Assembly: GCA_900239685.1 (NCBI GenBank)
Contig: OENT01000382.1
Coordinates: 60,923 to 124,922 of the forward strand
Reading direction: 5' to 3'
From: Rotaria macrura
Lineage: Eukaryota > Rotifera > Eurotatoria > Philodinida > Philodinidae
Length of the DNA: 64,000 nucleotides
Each line of letters starts with the position of its first letter. Positions within the stretch are counted from its first letter, which is position 1. The notes under the pieces were generated by a model. That model was not told the DNA's origin, searched no databases, and saw nothing but the letters and a program-made list of their open reading frames with translations. This document shows positions 12,053 to 23,300 of the stretch, piece after piece. The translations under genes were made by a program, and so were the position numbers.

Positions 12053-14813
12053 TTAAGAATTCAATATCTTTCCCCACAACGGTAATTTTTTATTCTGGCT
12101 CATCATTAATAATCGCTTGGTATCCTCATTGAATTCATTGACTAAATTACGATGAACTTTATTGTTCGTATAAATTGTTGCTGAATAGTTAATCAAATGA
12201 AGAAATTGTTTAATAAGCCGGGACAAACGAACAACTGCCTCATAGCAACCATAGTGATAGTTCATGTATTTCCATAAAACTTCTACATACACATTTTGGC
12301 TTCCTAACAGACGATGAGTACCATATAGTAGACTGTCAGTATCCATATCGGACTGAATGTCCACCATTGAACAATTCGATGAGAAGGCAAGGGCAATCAA
12401 CAGGAGCTCGATTATGTTCCTATCAAGATCTAATGCTTTGGCAATACGTTTTGCTTGAAACATGAAATTTAATCCATAGGCTAATGTGAAATTGTGTAAA
12501 CAGTGAGAATTGTTAAAGATGTCTACATCGCGAAACACGAGTATGGCATAAAGACTAGTTATACCATTAAGATTGCGCTTGATGAGTGAGCATTGTTCGG
12601 CTACGGTTAATATTCGAAAGTCTGGCGTAGAATCGACAATCGATCTCATGGATGTAAAAATAAGACTAACAGTCTCAAGAACCTTGGTTAAATTGAAATA
12701 TAGACTAAATGGAGATAATGATGAACATTCAATAAAGTATCGGATTCGTGGAACAACACTGAATATATCAAACGCATGCACGGCATTAGATAGTAGTTTC
12801 TGTTCAGAATCGATAAGTGAAGATCGATTACCATGCAGCAAATGCGATGCCCGTTTTTGTGGAATCAGCTATATTTACAAAGAGAATTTTTCAATTAAAA
12901 CTGAGATTGATTTAGTAAGAGTAGAATATCTCAGTACTTTTAAACATAAAGGATCCATACATCAAATCAATAATGATGGCTTCATAATGCAGTCCAAAGA
13001 GAGAGAGAGAGAGAGACATGCAGCCAACTGTTTCGTTCTATACCGAGAAGTTTCAAAAGGTATTGTTAACTTGGGTTTCATAATAAGATTGTAGAAGATT
13101 TGAGCCAGATTCTCAACTGTCGTAGGTTCCTAATAAAGCTTCTAGAAATCGAACTATTGAAAGAAAAAAGATAGCATGCCGCTTTGACATACTTCCGAGA
13201 AACTAACCGTGCGATAAAAAACTGAGTGTCGGCTATTGTTTCACTTGAATTTGTGACACTCATATATTTTCGAAGGCAACAGTAAGTGATGCAAGTTTAC
13301 ATTTGAAATTTTGTTAATCTCCGTTCTATTATCGACCATAGATTACAGCCCTTGTTCATAGTCGTTCCCCTTCTTTTGTCATTCAACAAACACTTCAACA
13401 TCACAGACCTTGATATCTATCTTTTAATATGGCTAGGTATATAATCTTATACGAAATATTTGAACGAAACAATTTTTATCTCTCTTCCTTTGCATTCATC
13501 TATTCGTTCGTTCTTGTTTTCATGATGAATATGAAGTGTACATGATCCACAGGTCGAACAAGCACAATCGTAAACGACCGTATACGGAGAAATACGGCAA
13601 AATACATGGTCCAGTATTACGACCGTATATCTCCGTGCCGTATACGGGGAAATACGACGATATACGGAGAGTAAAACGATCGTTTATGGTCCTCGTATAC
13701 AAAATCCGTAAACGGCTTCCATTTTCTACCGTATTCCTCCATATAAGATCGTGTTTGTCCGTATACGACACGGCGATATACGACCGTAATACTGTACCAT
13801 GTAAAACGCTATTTTACGATCGTGCGGGGAGCGTATACGGTTGTAAACGACCGTATACGAAGTCCGTAATCGTCGACCTGGGTCAATATCCTCATCAACG
13901 CATTGCTCTGACATATGTTTCACAAGAATACTATAGGAAAAATGGTACATTAATTTGGGTTGGAAAGATGTGAAGTACATAACTACTTACCATTGGTGAC
14001 CAGCATAAATACATATCTTTCTTAATAACATTTAAATCAATGCAACAATCGAAATTGGACATAGATGCACCTTATTTGAAACGATAAAAAACTTATCGAA
14101 TGAACTATAGAGTCTGGTCGACAAACTTCTAAACTGTAGTAATTCATAACGAAAAATGCCCCCATCGTTTCTGTTCATTTAGAAATAGAATCTCTAATAC
14201 TTCGATCTAAATTTTTTTCCAAACGATTTTCATCTGCTGTCTACCAAAAAAATGTTATGAATGTTTCGGTTGACAATTTATTACAATCAAAATTATATCG
14301 CCCCTATGATTCCGATTGCAATTTACTACGTTTTTTCTGATAATTACCGGCAGTTCTTTGCGAGCCATTATTTTGCCATTGGTAGATTTTAACGATGACG
14401 AATGTTTTCTATTCGGTGGTTCTTTGCGAATAAAATTTGAGCTCATACCAACTGAGAAACACTTGGACAGACGGCAAGGTATGCAATTCCGTCGTGTCTT
14501 TATATTGATTTCACATAAATTGTCGAAATAGCAGGCTTGAACATTCTATGAAAAACAAAGCAGAAAACAATTTTTAGTAAAGTTACAAATTGGTACTCGT
14601 TTTTTCACTACAAACCTCTGGGCGAAATCCATTACGACGGAAAAAAATTTTGCATGATTGACAAGACAGCGCACCGTAATTGATGACAGATGCTTTGTCA
14701 CCACAGACTCGACAGCACCGTAATTTGGGCGATTGTCCTTTCTGGCTTCCGTGCCCATCACTTTTTCTTGACTTTGTCGACTTTACTGCAGTTGAAGCTC
14801 GTTGCCAGGGCAT
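12053..14813 (-). CDS. Nuclear hormone receptor (NHR-B), three exons
   Basis: A paralogue of NHR-A with the same architecture. Exons 14813-14616, 14545-14330 and 12868-12053 are separated by introns of 70 and 1,461 nt, both phase 0, giving 409 residues. First zinc finger Cys34, 37, 51, 54; second Cys71, 77, 87, 90, followed by CRLSKCFSVGM. The P-box region reads CQSCKI, again not canonical. The ligand-binding domain spans residues 139-409 and shares LLHGNR/LLHKER near its start, the LTxxEQxSLxxRNL core and LVFRD with NHR-A. The donors of the first intron in both genes are weak GTTYGT sites. The donor of the second intron (GTAGTA) is less certain than GTACGT in NHR-A. The long intron carries a foldback element and a GA microsatellite. 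The two genes lie about 8.4 kb apart on the same strand, so local duplication is likely. DNA-binding identity is sure; the ligand is unknown. Confidence 0.86.
12998..13016. repeat. GA microsatellite
   Basis: A run of about nine GA units inside the second intron of NHR-B. Confidence 0.9.
13549..13884. mobile_element. CGTATACG foldback element in NHR-B intron
   Basis: A GC-richer island of about 335 bp, filled with CGTATACG-type palindromic words. Its halves are inverted: TACATGGTCCAGTATTACG near 13602 pairs with CGTAATACTGTACCATGTA near 13783. The edges are ACAGGTCGA on the left and TCGACCTGGGTC on the right. The same kind of island with matching ends occurs at 60065-60317. No coding capacity; probably a non-autonomous DNA element. 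The exact target-site duplication is not resolved. Confidence 0.7.
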
Positions 14814-15274
14814 GTTGTTTTAACTTCGAAATTTCTTGACTAGAACAAAGATCACAAGGCCTTTAGACGCTTCGAAATTAGACCGATTTTGAAATAAATA
14901 ATTCAAAAGTTCTTAATTTCTTCCTCTTAAAAAAGCTGTTACAGCAATCCGTTACGAGATTAAAAATGTGAAATACGATATAATGTCTTTCAAAAATGAC
15001 TGAAATCTTGCTTTCTTTCATGAACCCTGTTAGCCATTTACTCATCATTTCTCACGAAGTCACTAGAGCTACAATAAAGAAGCAACTAATATATTCTCAT
15101 CAGAAATTAGTAACATATATTCCGCTATCCTGCCTGTACCAAAGGTCGGTGACGCCCTTGGGGACCATCTATCACTTCTGCGACGGTCTTTAATCCTTTC
15201 GGTAACGGTCTGTGATGGGGGAATCACCTGTCGGTTACAGCCTGTGATATAGGGGGGAGGGGGGGGGGGCTGGT
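14814..15274. other. NHR-B upstream region with G-rich tract
   Basis: The presumed NHR-B promoter region; no clear box is seen. From about 15130 the base composition becomes GC-rich, with GGTGACG/GGTAACGG words and a G tract near 15252-15270 next to the hAT-like element. Confidence 0.4.
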
Positions 15275-15430
15275 TAGTGGTGGCGCAGGGGTGGGTTCAG
15301 CCCACCCGAGAGGAAGTTGAGCCCACCCCGAAAATTTTCAAAAGGCCTTAATGCAAAGTTTTGTAGCAGTGTCAGAGATGGTGTCGGGTGGGCTCAGCCC
15401 ACCCTCAAGGAAATTTCTGGCGCCGCTAGT
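15275..15430. mobile_element. GC-rich hAT-like MITE
   Basis: The left end TAGTGGTGGCGCAGG and the right end, reverse-complemented, CTAGCGGCGCCAGAAATTTC resemble the degenerate TIRs of hAT-type elements. Inside, GGGTGGGYTSAGCCCACCC palindromes occur near both ends. About 155 bp, no coding capacity. The assignment to hAT is from end similarity only. Confidence 0.45.
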
Positions 15431-15710
15431 AGGGCTGGAGGATGGGTGTAAAATTTCTACCCTGAACACTTCAACACTCCTTTCAGGTCGTGTTTCACAA
15501 AACCTAGAGCCTCAGTAATATTATCTCAACGCAATACGAAAAAATATGAATTCTGTAAAAGATTGAGTTCAGATATTGATTTCTCTCTATAACAACGTTA
15601 AAACATGAGAATCACTAATTCCATCAGTAGAAAACTACCGGACTTGTGAAGATTTCATGGATTTACATCGAAGATTGTTTTTCTAGATAACATCAGATTC
15701 ATCTTTTATT

Positions 15711-16055
15711 TTGTCGAACTACCCAAGTCGAAGACGTACGGCGGGAACCGGCTGGATCCAGTGTTATTCCCACTATTTCTGGAAGCGGGTTTTCGAAATC
15801 AGTTCCTGCTTACTTTCCACCGATTCCGGGCACCAGAAGGTATCCACTGATACGGTTCCCGTTTTCTACAAAGGTTCCGTCGACGGAAAAGACAGTTTCC
15901 AAGCCCGGACCACATACGATCCAGATCCGACCGTTTCTGGGCCAGATACCGATAACGGAAAGAGCAATTTCCCCATCTGCAGAGAACAATACCCAGATCT
16001 GACCGTTTCCGCTAAGCTCACGAAAACTCATCTGGCCGTTTCACAAACAGCGCTA
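15711..16055. repeat. CCGTTTCC-word repeat island
   Basis: A GC-rich island with repeated GATCCGACCGTTTC/GATCTGACCGTTTC units (near 15930 and 15997) and many GGAAACGG-type words. It is open in one plus-strand frame (120 codons), but the translation reflects the DNA repeat rather than a protein family. It probably belongs to the same element class as the island at 16640-16960. Confidence 0.5.
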
Positions 16056-16639
16056 AATACTCAGACTTACTAAGCAAAGCTCTCCGTATTTCGAAGCTAG
16101 CTTTTACTTCTTTTTTTAAAAAGCCTGAAACAACACCAGAAGATACCCTGGGAACAAAAAGCATTCAAGTAAAACATTATGCATTTCTCTCCATTGTTTT
16201 TCTCGCAAAAATAGGAACTTTAAGTCCGAAGACCTAAAAATCAGATTTTTAGACTTTTGTAAGCCGAAAACGCGATTTGTAAGATCAGCGCACATGTTAA
16301 ACACCAGCGTTTTGAGACTTTCCTGAGTGTTCAATCAAGGTAAGTGACGCTTCTGAATTCTCAAAATGATCTATCATTTAGAATTTTTATCCAAGGCATT
16401 TGGAATGCAGAATAATGCACTGAAAACAATATGAGACTAAGTAGCACAAGTAAAATTTTAACGCGAAGCCATAAAAGTATCGTAAACTATCCATGTCATC
16501 GATATTCACCTTAAAATGAAGGATTTAGAAAAAAAACCCAAAAAAGACCTTTAAAGATCTTTTTTGTAAAATGCTGATTTGAGTATCTAGGAATGATATA
16601 AATGAGAATTTAATATTCGATGTGATTTTTTTTTCTAGC
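16056..16639. other. Spacer between two repeat islands
   Basis: A minus-strand frame of about 72 codons (16116-16334) has fairly coding-like codons, but no splice-consistent partner, domain or convincing start was found. It could be internal sequence of one larger degraded element bounded by the two islands. Confidence 0.3.
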
Positions 16640-16960
16640 GGAGGCCTGATTTCCGAAGCAGAAATAATCTGGTCTGAAGACGGTCGATTCTGACTTTTTT
16701 CCGTTGCTTCTTTATCGGAGTATTGTATTTTCCAGTGGGATCCTGGCGGAACTTGCCATAGTTCCGGTAGGTTCCTCACTGATCCGAAGTATTTCCTTGA
16801 AATTTTCGGTTTTCGGAAGTCGTCGGAATATGCAGGCTCCGGGTACGGTTGATTCCGGCCGGAATACACTTCCATGTTCTGGTGGTTTTTCCGAGAGGAA
16901 GACGCCAGAAAATATCCCGTTTCCTGCGAGTTCCGGGCTCCAGAACGAACGACCTGGGCA
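16640..16960. repeat. TTCCGG-word repeat island
   Basis: A GC-rich island rich in TTCCGG/CCGGAA words. Its right end reads CGACCTGGGC, like the ends of the CGTATACG elements. Long open frames on both strands arise from composition. No protein family is recognised. Confidence 0.5.
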
Positions 16961-19900
16961 AATGTCATCGATTATCAAAATGTTTAAAAGTTCATAGAAA
17001 ATCTCGATTTTAGAGTCTACCGATTGAAACTGCACGATAGGTTTCGAGATACATTGAAACTAAAACTCAGATGCTATATAGAATTTTCATCTCTATAGGA
17101 AATCCTTTCGCAGACATGTTGAACAATGTGATTAGAGAAAGAGTCTGCCTTTATAGCTTGCTATGCTATATACTTGATTTTATTTTGTGTTTAAACTTGC
17201 ACTGCAACATGCAGAGCCTGGAAGAGTATTTTTTTGAACTCATTAATTTTAAAAGTACGATCAAAATAAATGAGAAATTCTATCTCTCTCGAAAAAAAAT
17301 CAAACAATACCACTCTAATTATCTAACTATTCTTCTGTGCAGAAGTAATCAAATTTTATTCTTAGCAGGAAAAACGCTGGCATATCCTGTATCTTGACAT
17401 GCTCTATTCAAATAATAAAGTATGAAACATGATAGCACACGGAGGATTCTCGGTTGTAGGGTTTAAAAGACACATCTTTTCTAGTAGAGAATGACTGATA
17501 GATTCTCATCTATTGCAGTAAAAAGTAAAGACGCAAAAGAAAAACGAGTATATCATCCATGAACGGTGTTCATATGGTGTATATTCTATTCATGCACAAC
17601 ATCTTGCATATTTTTTGACAGATTTCAAAAACAGTAAATTAAAAATGACGTTGAATAAATAACATTTCTTTTTATACGTTCCGTAAAAGTAACTCGGATG
17701 AACATGAGACTCCCGATAATATTATTGACACAACTGAAAATCAATTCTCTTTTACGAGTTCATCATAATCTAAGTGTGAAACATTCACGAATACTATGAA
17801 TACTTGCGTTATCGAAAGTTATCTAATGCAAGTAATCATACTAGATTTGACTCTAGTTTATCTTTTGAAAAGCTATTCATCTACAATCCGCTCTTTCAAT
17901 GTGTCCTAATAGCGGGTGTACCCGTCGGCAATGATTAGACTTTCAGATCTCACTAGATCTCACGTCAGTTGAAAACGAAATAGTATTTGTTGAAACTAAC
18001 GAAAATCTTGATAATTATTCGCTCTCATGCACAAATATAAAAATATGTAGTATTGCACAAAGAAAGACTATTAGATTTAGATTTGCATAGAACTCTGCGT
18101 CATCAAACAATAAGTGTTTTTCTGTTCATGTTGCAAACTGTTAAATTGTAGAGGATCACAAACAGTGAATCATGAATAAGAATACTTAGCTGCAATAAAT
18201 ACACTAGCAATGCTACAAGACTTCTTCGCATTTCTAGTTATCAGAAACATCGATTAGATTGACAAAATAGTAATATTAATTTAAAAATAAATAAATATTT
18301 TCCACTTGAAAAATATTTGACTAAAAGGAGTGAAAAACGTTTTTCTCAAACTACAGGAGCAGAGATCTAGCTATGCATCGTACATGTTCGCATGAGTTCA
18401 TAAAATAAATAGGCCAACGACAAAAAGAAAATGGTTAGCCTAGAAAACCTTCTTATGACAATCGGAATCAATCAGCAACTCGTCTTGATTTCTAGCAATT
18501 TTTCGTTCAATCAACTAAACTTACGTTTTTGAATTGCAAAAAACGAATTGTCGATAAGAATGCGGTTAGTCAAGCGACAAAAGACTGGTGTTCTTCTTGT
18601 TTTATCGTTTATATTCTATTCGCTGGATGCGAATGTATCTTCTCGATTCTCTTTTTCTTTTTTTCTTTCTTTCTTTTTCTCTGATCTTTTACAGCAGGTG
18701 ACAGTAGACGTCAATTGAACATTTTTTCGTTCTGTAACCTTTTATGTTTTATTAACTGCATAGTAACATATGTTAAATTACCGATGTATAGAAAAGTACA
18801 TTTATTTGAAAATATGTAGTTAAGAACCGAATAATACTTTGTTAGTGTGCTCTTAATTCTTTGAACTTTTTCTTTCCTTTATTTCCAATTCAAAATTGCA
18901 CTATCGATGAATCCTATTTTCACTTTTTAAATTTATAACTAACGTGAATAAGGACGAGCTAGAATTTTCGATTGAAAATATGATTAAATCAAATGACAAT
19001 TCTTTTTTATGCACTTAAAAAGTAATTTCTATTTCAAGGTGATCGAATTAAATTGCATATGACAATTGTGAGAAAATGATTTTGACAATAACTTTGCACC
19101 AGATAAATCTCGTTTCATAAAAATATCATTCTATGCTTGCAATAATTAATCAAAATAGGATTCATGGCACTACAGAGCATGATAAAAATATACTAGATTC
19201 CTGTAGAAAGAAAAACAGTTTATCTGAATTCAATCGGATAATATGTAAGACTATTAATAGAATCGTTTAACGTTCAAATATTTTCATCGATCAATTAGTT
19301 GGTCAATGACAAGGTTCTATTTCTTTCGCATACTTTTTCCATTTAAGATAAAGAAAAAAATTCATCGTCAATTTTGTACGCAAAATTGGTGTTCATGAGA
19401 CTATTTGAATTGTTTTATGAAGCAGAAACAAGATGAATAGGAAATAAATGAACTATGTTCTGTCAATATTCATAATCGGAGAATACCAAATTGAATTATC
19501 TATTTATATATTAAGATAGGAATATTTTGTTCTCTAGAAAATGCTTGAAAAAGAATCCGTAACACAAATGGTAGTTGCTATGAAAAATTAAGTTCACATC
19601 TCACTCTGATATCATGATTATCAATAGTTTTCAATCGAAAATAAGAATACCACTTTTAACATTTTTAAAATGCAGTAAGATCATTGTTATATAAATCAAA
19701 CGTGACATTGAAAATTAGGATCGGATGTCACATGGCACAAAATACAAATTGTAGGGTACGTTTCAAAGCATAATTTCTACGATGTCTTAAGCTGAATTCA
19801 TGTTGAACTTTGACAATGCCTTTTTGTTATTTTGTGCGTGGCAAATATATGATAGAGTTGACATGTCACTAATGACTGACTTCTTCTTTGTAATTGTACT

Positions 19901-20062
19901 AGACGTTTAATATGTGTTCTCCTTCGTTTGGTAAGTTAAACTACTGAAACTGTAAAGAAAGCAAAAATTGGCTGGCACGTGAGTTTCACTCGAGTACGAA
20001 ATGCTGTGCGAAGTACTCGCTTCAGCCTTCGAGAAAAAAATTGAATGCGGCGTAGAACATGA
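16961..20062. other. AT-rich stretch with no supported gene
   Basis: About 3 kb. A plus-strand frame of 108 codons at 17071-17397 is AT-driven and featureless. A pyrimidine-rich tract lies at 18650-18690. Possible 3' exons of the minus-strand gene at 20 kb may extend down to about 19910. Confidence 0.4.
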
Positions 20063-20381
20063 TTACTCGGTCGGCGAATCTTTTTGTAATGACATCGAGG
20101 AATCGGAGATACCGCCAGTTGCTTCTCGAATTTTAGACGATGCATCCTCGTAAACTAGTTCATGTGGCATTGGCACAACATCAATATTGCCCATCCTGAA
20201 ATTCATCTCTCAGTCAATCCTTCTAAAGCATATCAACAGTTTTCTAGAAATCATCGATGCTGCATTGGTTTTTACTATTTCACTTACGAATCGATAGAGT
20301 GACGCTTAACTTTTGCTATCGTTTTCATTTTCTCACAATGAAGAGAAGGCAAAACTCTTTCATAATCATCATTGTCCGAAA
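20063..20381 (-). CDS. Unrecognised gene, 3' exons
   Basis: Two short exons read in frame. Exon 20381-20288 follows a pyrimidine-rich acceptor and encodes SDNDDYERVLPSLHCEKMK and KTIAKVKRHSID. It ends at a strong donor (GTAAGTG). After a 92-nt intron with acceptor TTTCAG, exon 20195-20063 encodes MGNIDVVPMPHELVYEDASS and onward to LQKDSPTE before TAA. Codon choice is coding-like and GC is higher than in the flanks. I do not recognise the family. It has no membrane segment, is charged, and looks like a cytosolic tail or linker. The 5' exons are not found. The 3' end is also open to doubt: a GTAATC donor overlaps the TAA and good acceptors lie downstream (near 20024 and 19947), so the gene may continue. 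Confidence 0.42.
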
Positions 20382-23300
20382 CTATTTGCTCATGAACACA
20401 GAAAGGTAGAAAAAGAAGTTGAAAACAATGTAATCAGTTCGATCTTGATAATTCGATCCCACGTTTAAACGACTATTTTCTAATTTTCCGTTCACGGACT
20501 CATCACATCACAAAATGACACGTTGTAATGCGTAGGTCAAGAAAGTGAAAGAAAAATCGACTCGCGCCGAATTACATAAATACTATTCTTCGCAGCGTAT
20601 TAAAACATTGTTATCCTTCAGTGTCCTATATATCTATATAAGCATTATACGCCATATTCTCATAAAAAGCCTTCACTCATTTAACCCAGAATAAATAACT
20701 CGGGGATTAGATAGTTTACACGTTTGTTTTATTTTCGACCCAATGGCGAATAAATAAATGACGATTTAATGAAGATTATGCACTACAAAGACAAATTTTA
20801 CACTTCATAAAGGAAGAATGACATGATTAATGGTGATATTCGTAATCATCAAGATAGGATACTGAAAATTAGATTTCATGTTGTGCGAGTCATTTTATGG
20901 AAACATAAAAGAAGAATAGTGAACGGCATGTGAGACTTCTTGTCATATTTCTTAAAAAAAGAAATTCACATTCATTTTTGTATATGGTTCGAGAAAATCT
21001 TGATGTTGGATAATTAAGGTGAACATTTCTTTTTGAAATAGTCATGCATTAACAAAGAAGTCACGTTTAAATGAATCAACGTGCAAGATTTAGAACGAGA
21101 CAGTAGTAGAAAACTGGTTTTTATTCGTTCTACTTGAAAAAGATTTTTTGTAATACCGTAGTCTTTTTATCCTGTAAAAACTTGGAATGTACTTATAAAC
21201 ATTGAGAAATAGACATATATTGGATCATTCATAAAGTCAATGACTTCCATTCGGTATTTCATTTTGTGTTAAGACTTCTAATGATTCTTGTATGATCATC
21301 ATCATACAAGAACATGTCTCTTTCAGTATCAAGAAGAAAAATATTTCTGTACTCAATATATAGAGCTTCATTCTACGTATATAGAATTAATTTTATGAAT
21401 GGAGCATGTCAAAATAGAGGATATGGTAGAGTCTATTCTTTGAATTGAGATCTGTTAGTTATATGTAGAAGACTACTTGATAATTACATCGAAAATTTTT
21501 GAGAGTTAGTAGAAGTCATGAAAATCTTTATTTTTTTCTCAACCTCAAGCAGTGAGGGTTCAAAGCATCATTTTTATATTCTGCAGTAAGGGATGCTTGT
21601 TCATGAGAAACCAAGACCAAAATTGTAGAGCGATAACTCATAGAGCTTAGAAAATTGCTACATGAACGTTTTGAATATTTTTCTATGTTGTGTATATGTC
21701 GAAAAAATTACGATATATGGCTAAACATTTGACTATAGCTTGTTCATCATAGTCTTAATATTTTATTGAAATTTTATTTCATTTGAAAATAATTCTAAAC
21801 AAGATCTATTGTTCGGAGATTGACGTTGAAAATAAGTGTTTCAATCCAGAAAATATAATAGAGCTTTCTTGTATTACTTTGTCTATTCTATTTCAATGCA
21901 TTAGATTTTATAAGAAATATTCACAGTCGCAATAAGTTTTTCTTGGATTTAATTAAAATAGAACTGCTTTCTTTAATTTTCATCTATTTAAAAAAAAAGA
22001 TACAGAAAATAGTCTGTATTGGTCTTAGATAATGCTCTCCTCTATTCTCTTTCATCTATTTATGTTCAGCGAAATTCGATAAATATACTCTTTTATTTTT
22101 CTTCTATTTATCAATTTCCTGTAGTATTAAATAGTCTGCTAGACTTCTAATGAATCGCTGTCGGACATTTTATACGATTAATTTCATATGCATTTCAAGT
22201 ATTGGCATCTGTATGATAAAAAATCCCCAAAACAAGATAAAGACAGCCGTATTTGTCTTAGTCGAAAGGAAAAAGAACTTTCAACTGATCATTAATTACC
22301 CATTAAATATTTGTGATGTCATACAAAGAACGGCAATAGAAGCTGGGATTTATTTTAAAGAAAATTCTTTCCTTTCTCAAGTAAAAAGTTATAATTTCTA
22401 TTCAGCTTGTTTTAAACTTATACAAACGTTTTGCACTATTTGTTATTTACTGGATTTAGTAGACAAAAAAAATTCGAGAAGATCGAAAATTATCTCGATG
22501 AAAACATGATGATGTATACGTGATTTCAATAGTTTCGAAAATGTTCACCATTATTTTCATGACTTGTTCTAAGTACAGTGAGTCTGATAGAACTGTAATA
22601 TCATTTTCCTGATATAACACATCAATGTCACGTACCTAATTATATTTTTCTTTAAAATATAATGTACCATTGATTTTATTCAAAGTTTTCGGGAAGAAAA
22701 ATCCTAGCCAAATATGTAAGCGTATTTATTCGTTCTAGATTTCAGTATTGTTTTTCCAGTAGACATAAATCGAAAATACTATTTGGCATTAAAATGGACA
22801 TCAATTTCATTATCGACACATAAACTGTGTCTGAAACGAATATTAAGCATTTGTTTTACCTTGTGGCTTCCATCTATCGTCGCGGAGATTGTCCGACAAA
22901 GTAATGAGTGAACGACAAAAATTTTTCTATTCATTGCAGTCGATCGGTTATGACTTTTGCAGAATTATTTCTGAGGGAATTCATTTCGAAATGCTGTGAA
23001 AGAATAGTTTCGATCCCTTCAAGGATCATTCGAAATTCAACTTCAAAGATGATGAGAAAATAAATTTAATCGGATACATAGTTTCAAATACTTTGAATGA
23101 AATAAGCGCAAAATCAGCTGATAGTAATTATAGATGATTTCTTATTGTTCAAAAGAAATTCCAATGTTGTTGATTTCGACCATCAGAATTTATTTACACA
23201 CTTCTCGTCCATGTGAAAGCATTTTAGAAGAGTGAAAAGATATGAATCAGCATGAGAATTTCGTACCTTTCCCGAATATGGATTCAAAAATTTTGTTTAT

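Noticed and set aside
13536-13980. Open frames of 83-145 codons within the NHR-B intron
   Set aside because: They lie in the CGTATACG foldback and read palindromic words on both strands; not protein coding.
15711-16073. 120-codon plus-strand open frame
   Set aside because: It has no ATG start, its translation mirrors the repeated DNA word, and the reverse strand is also open. It is treated as a repeat island.
16525-17035. Overlapping open frames of 97-147 codons on both strands
   Set aside because: They result from GC-rich repeated words; no family is recognised and the frames contradict each other.
22150-22509. 119-codon plus-strand frame
   Set aside because: No recognisable motif; composition like the flanking non-coding DNA.
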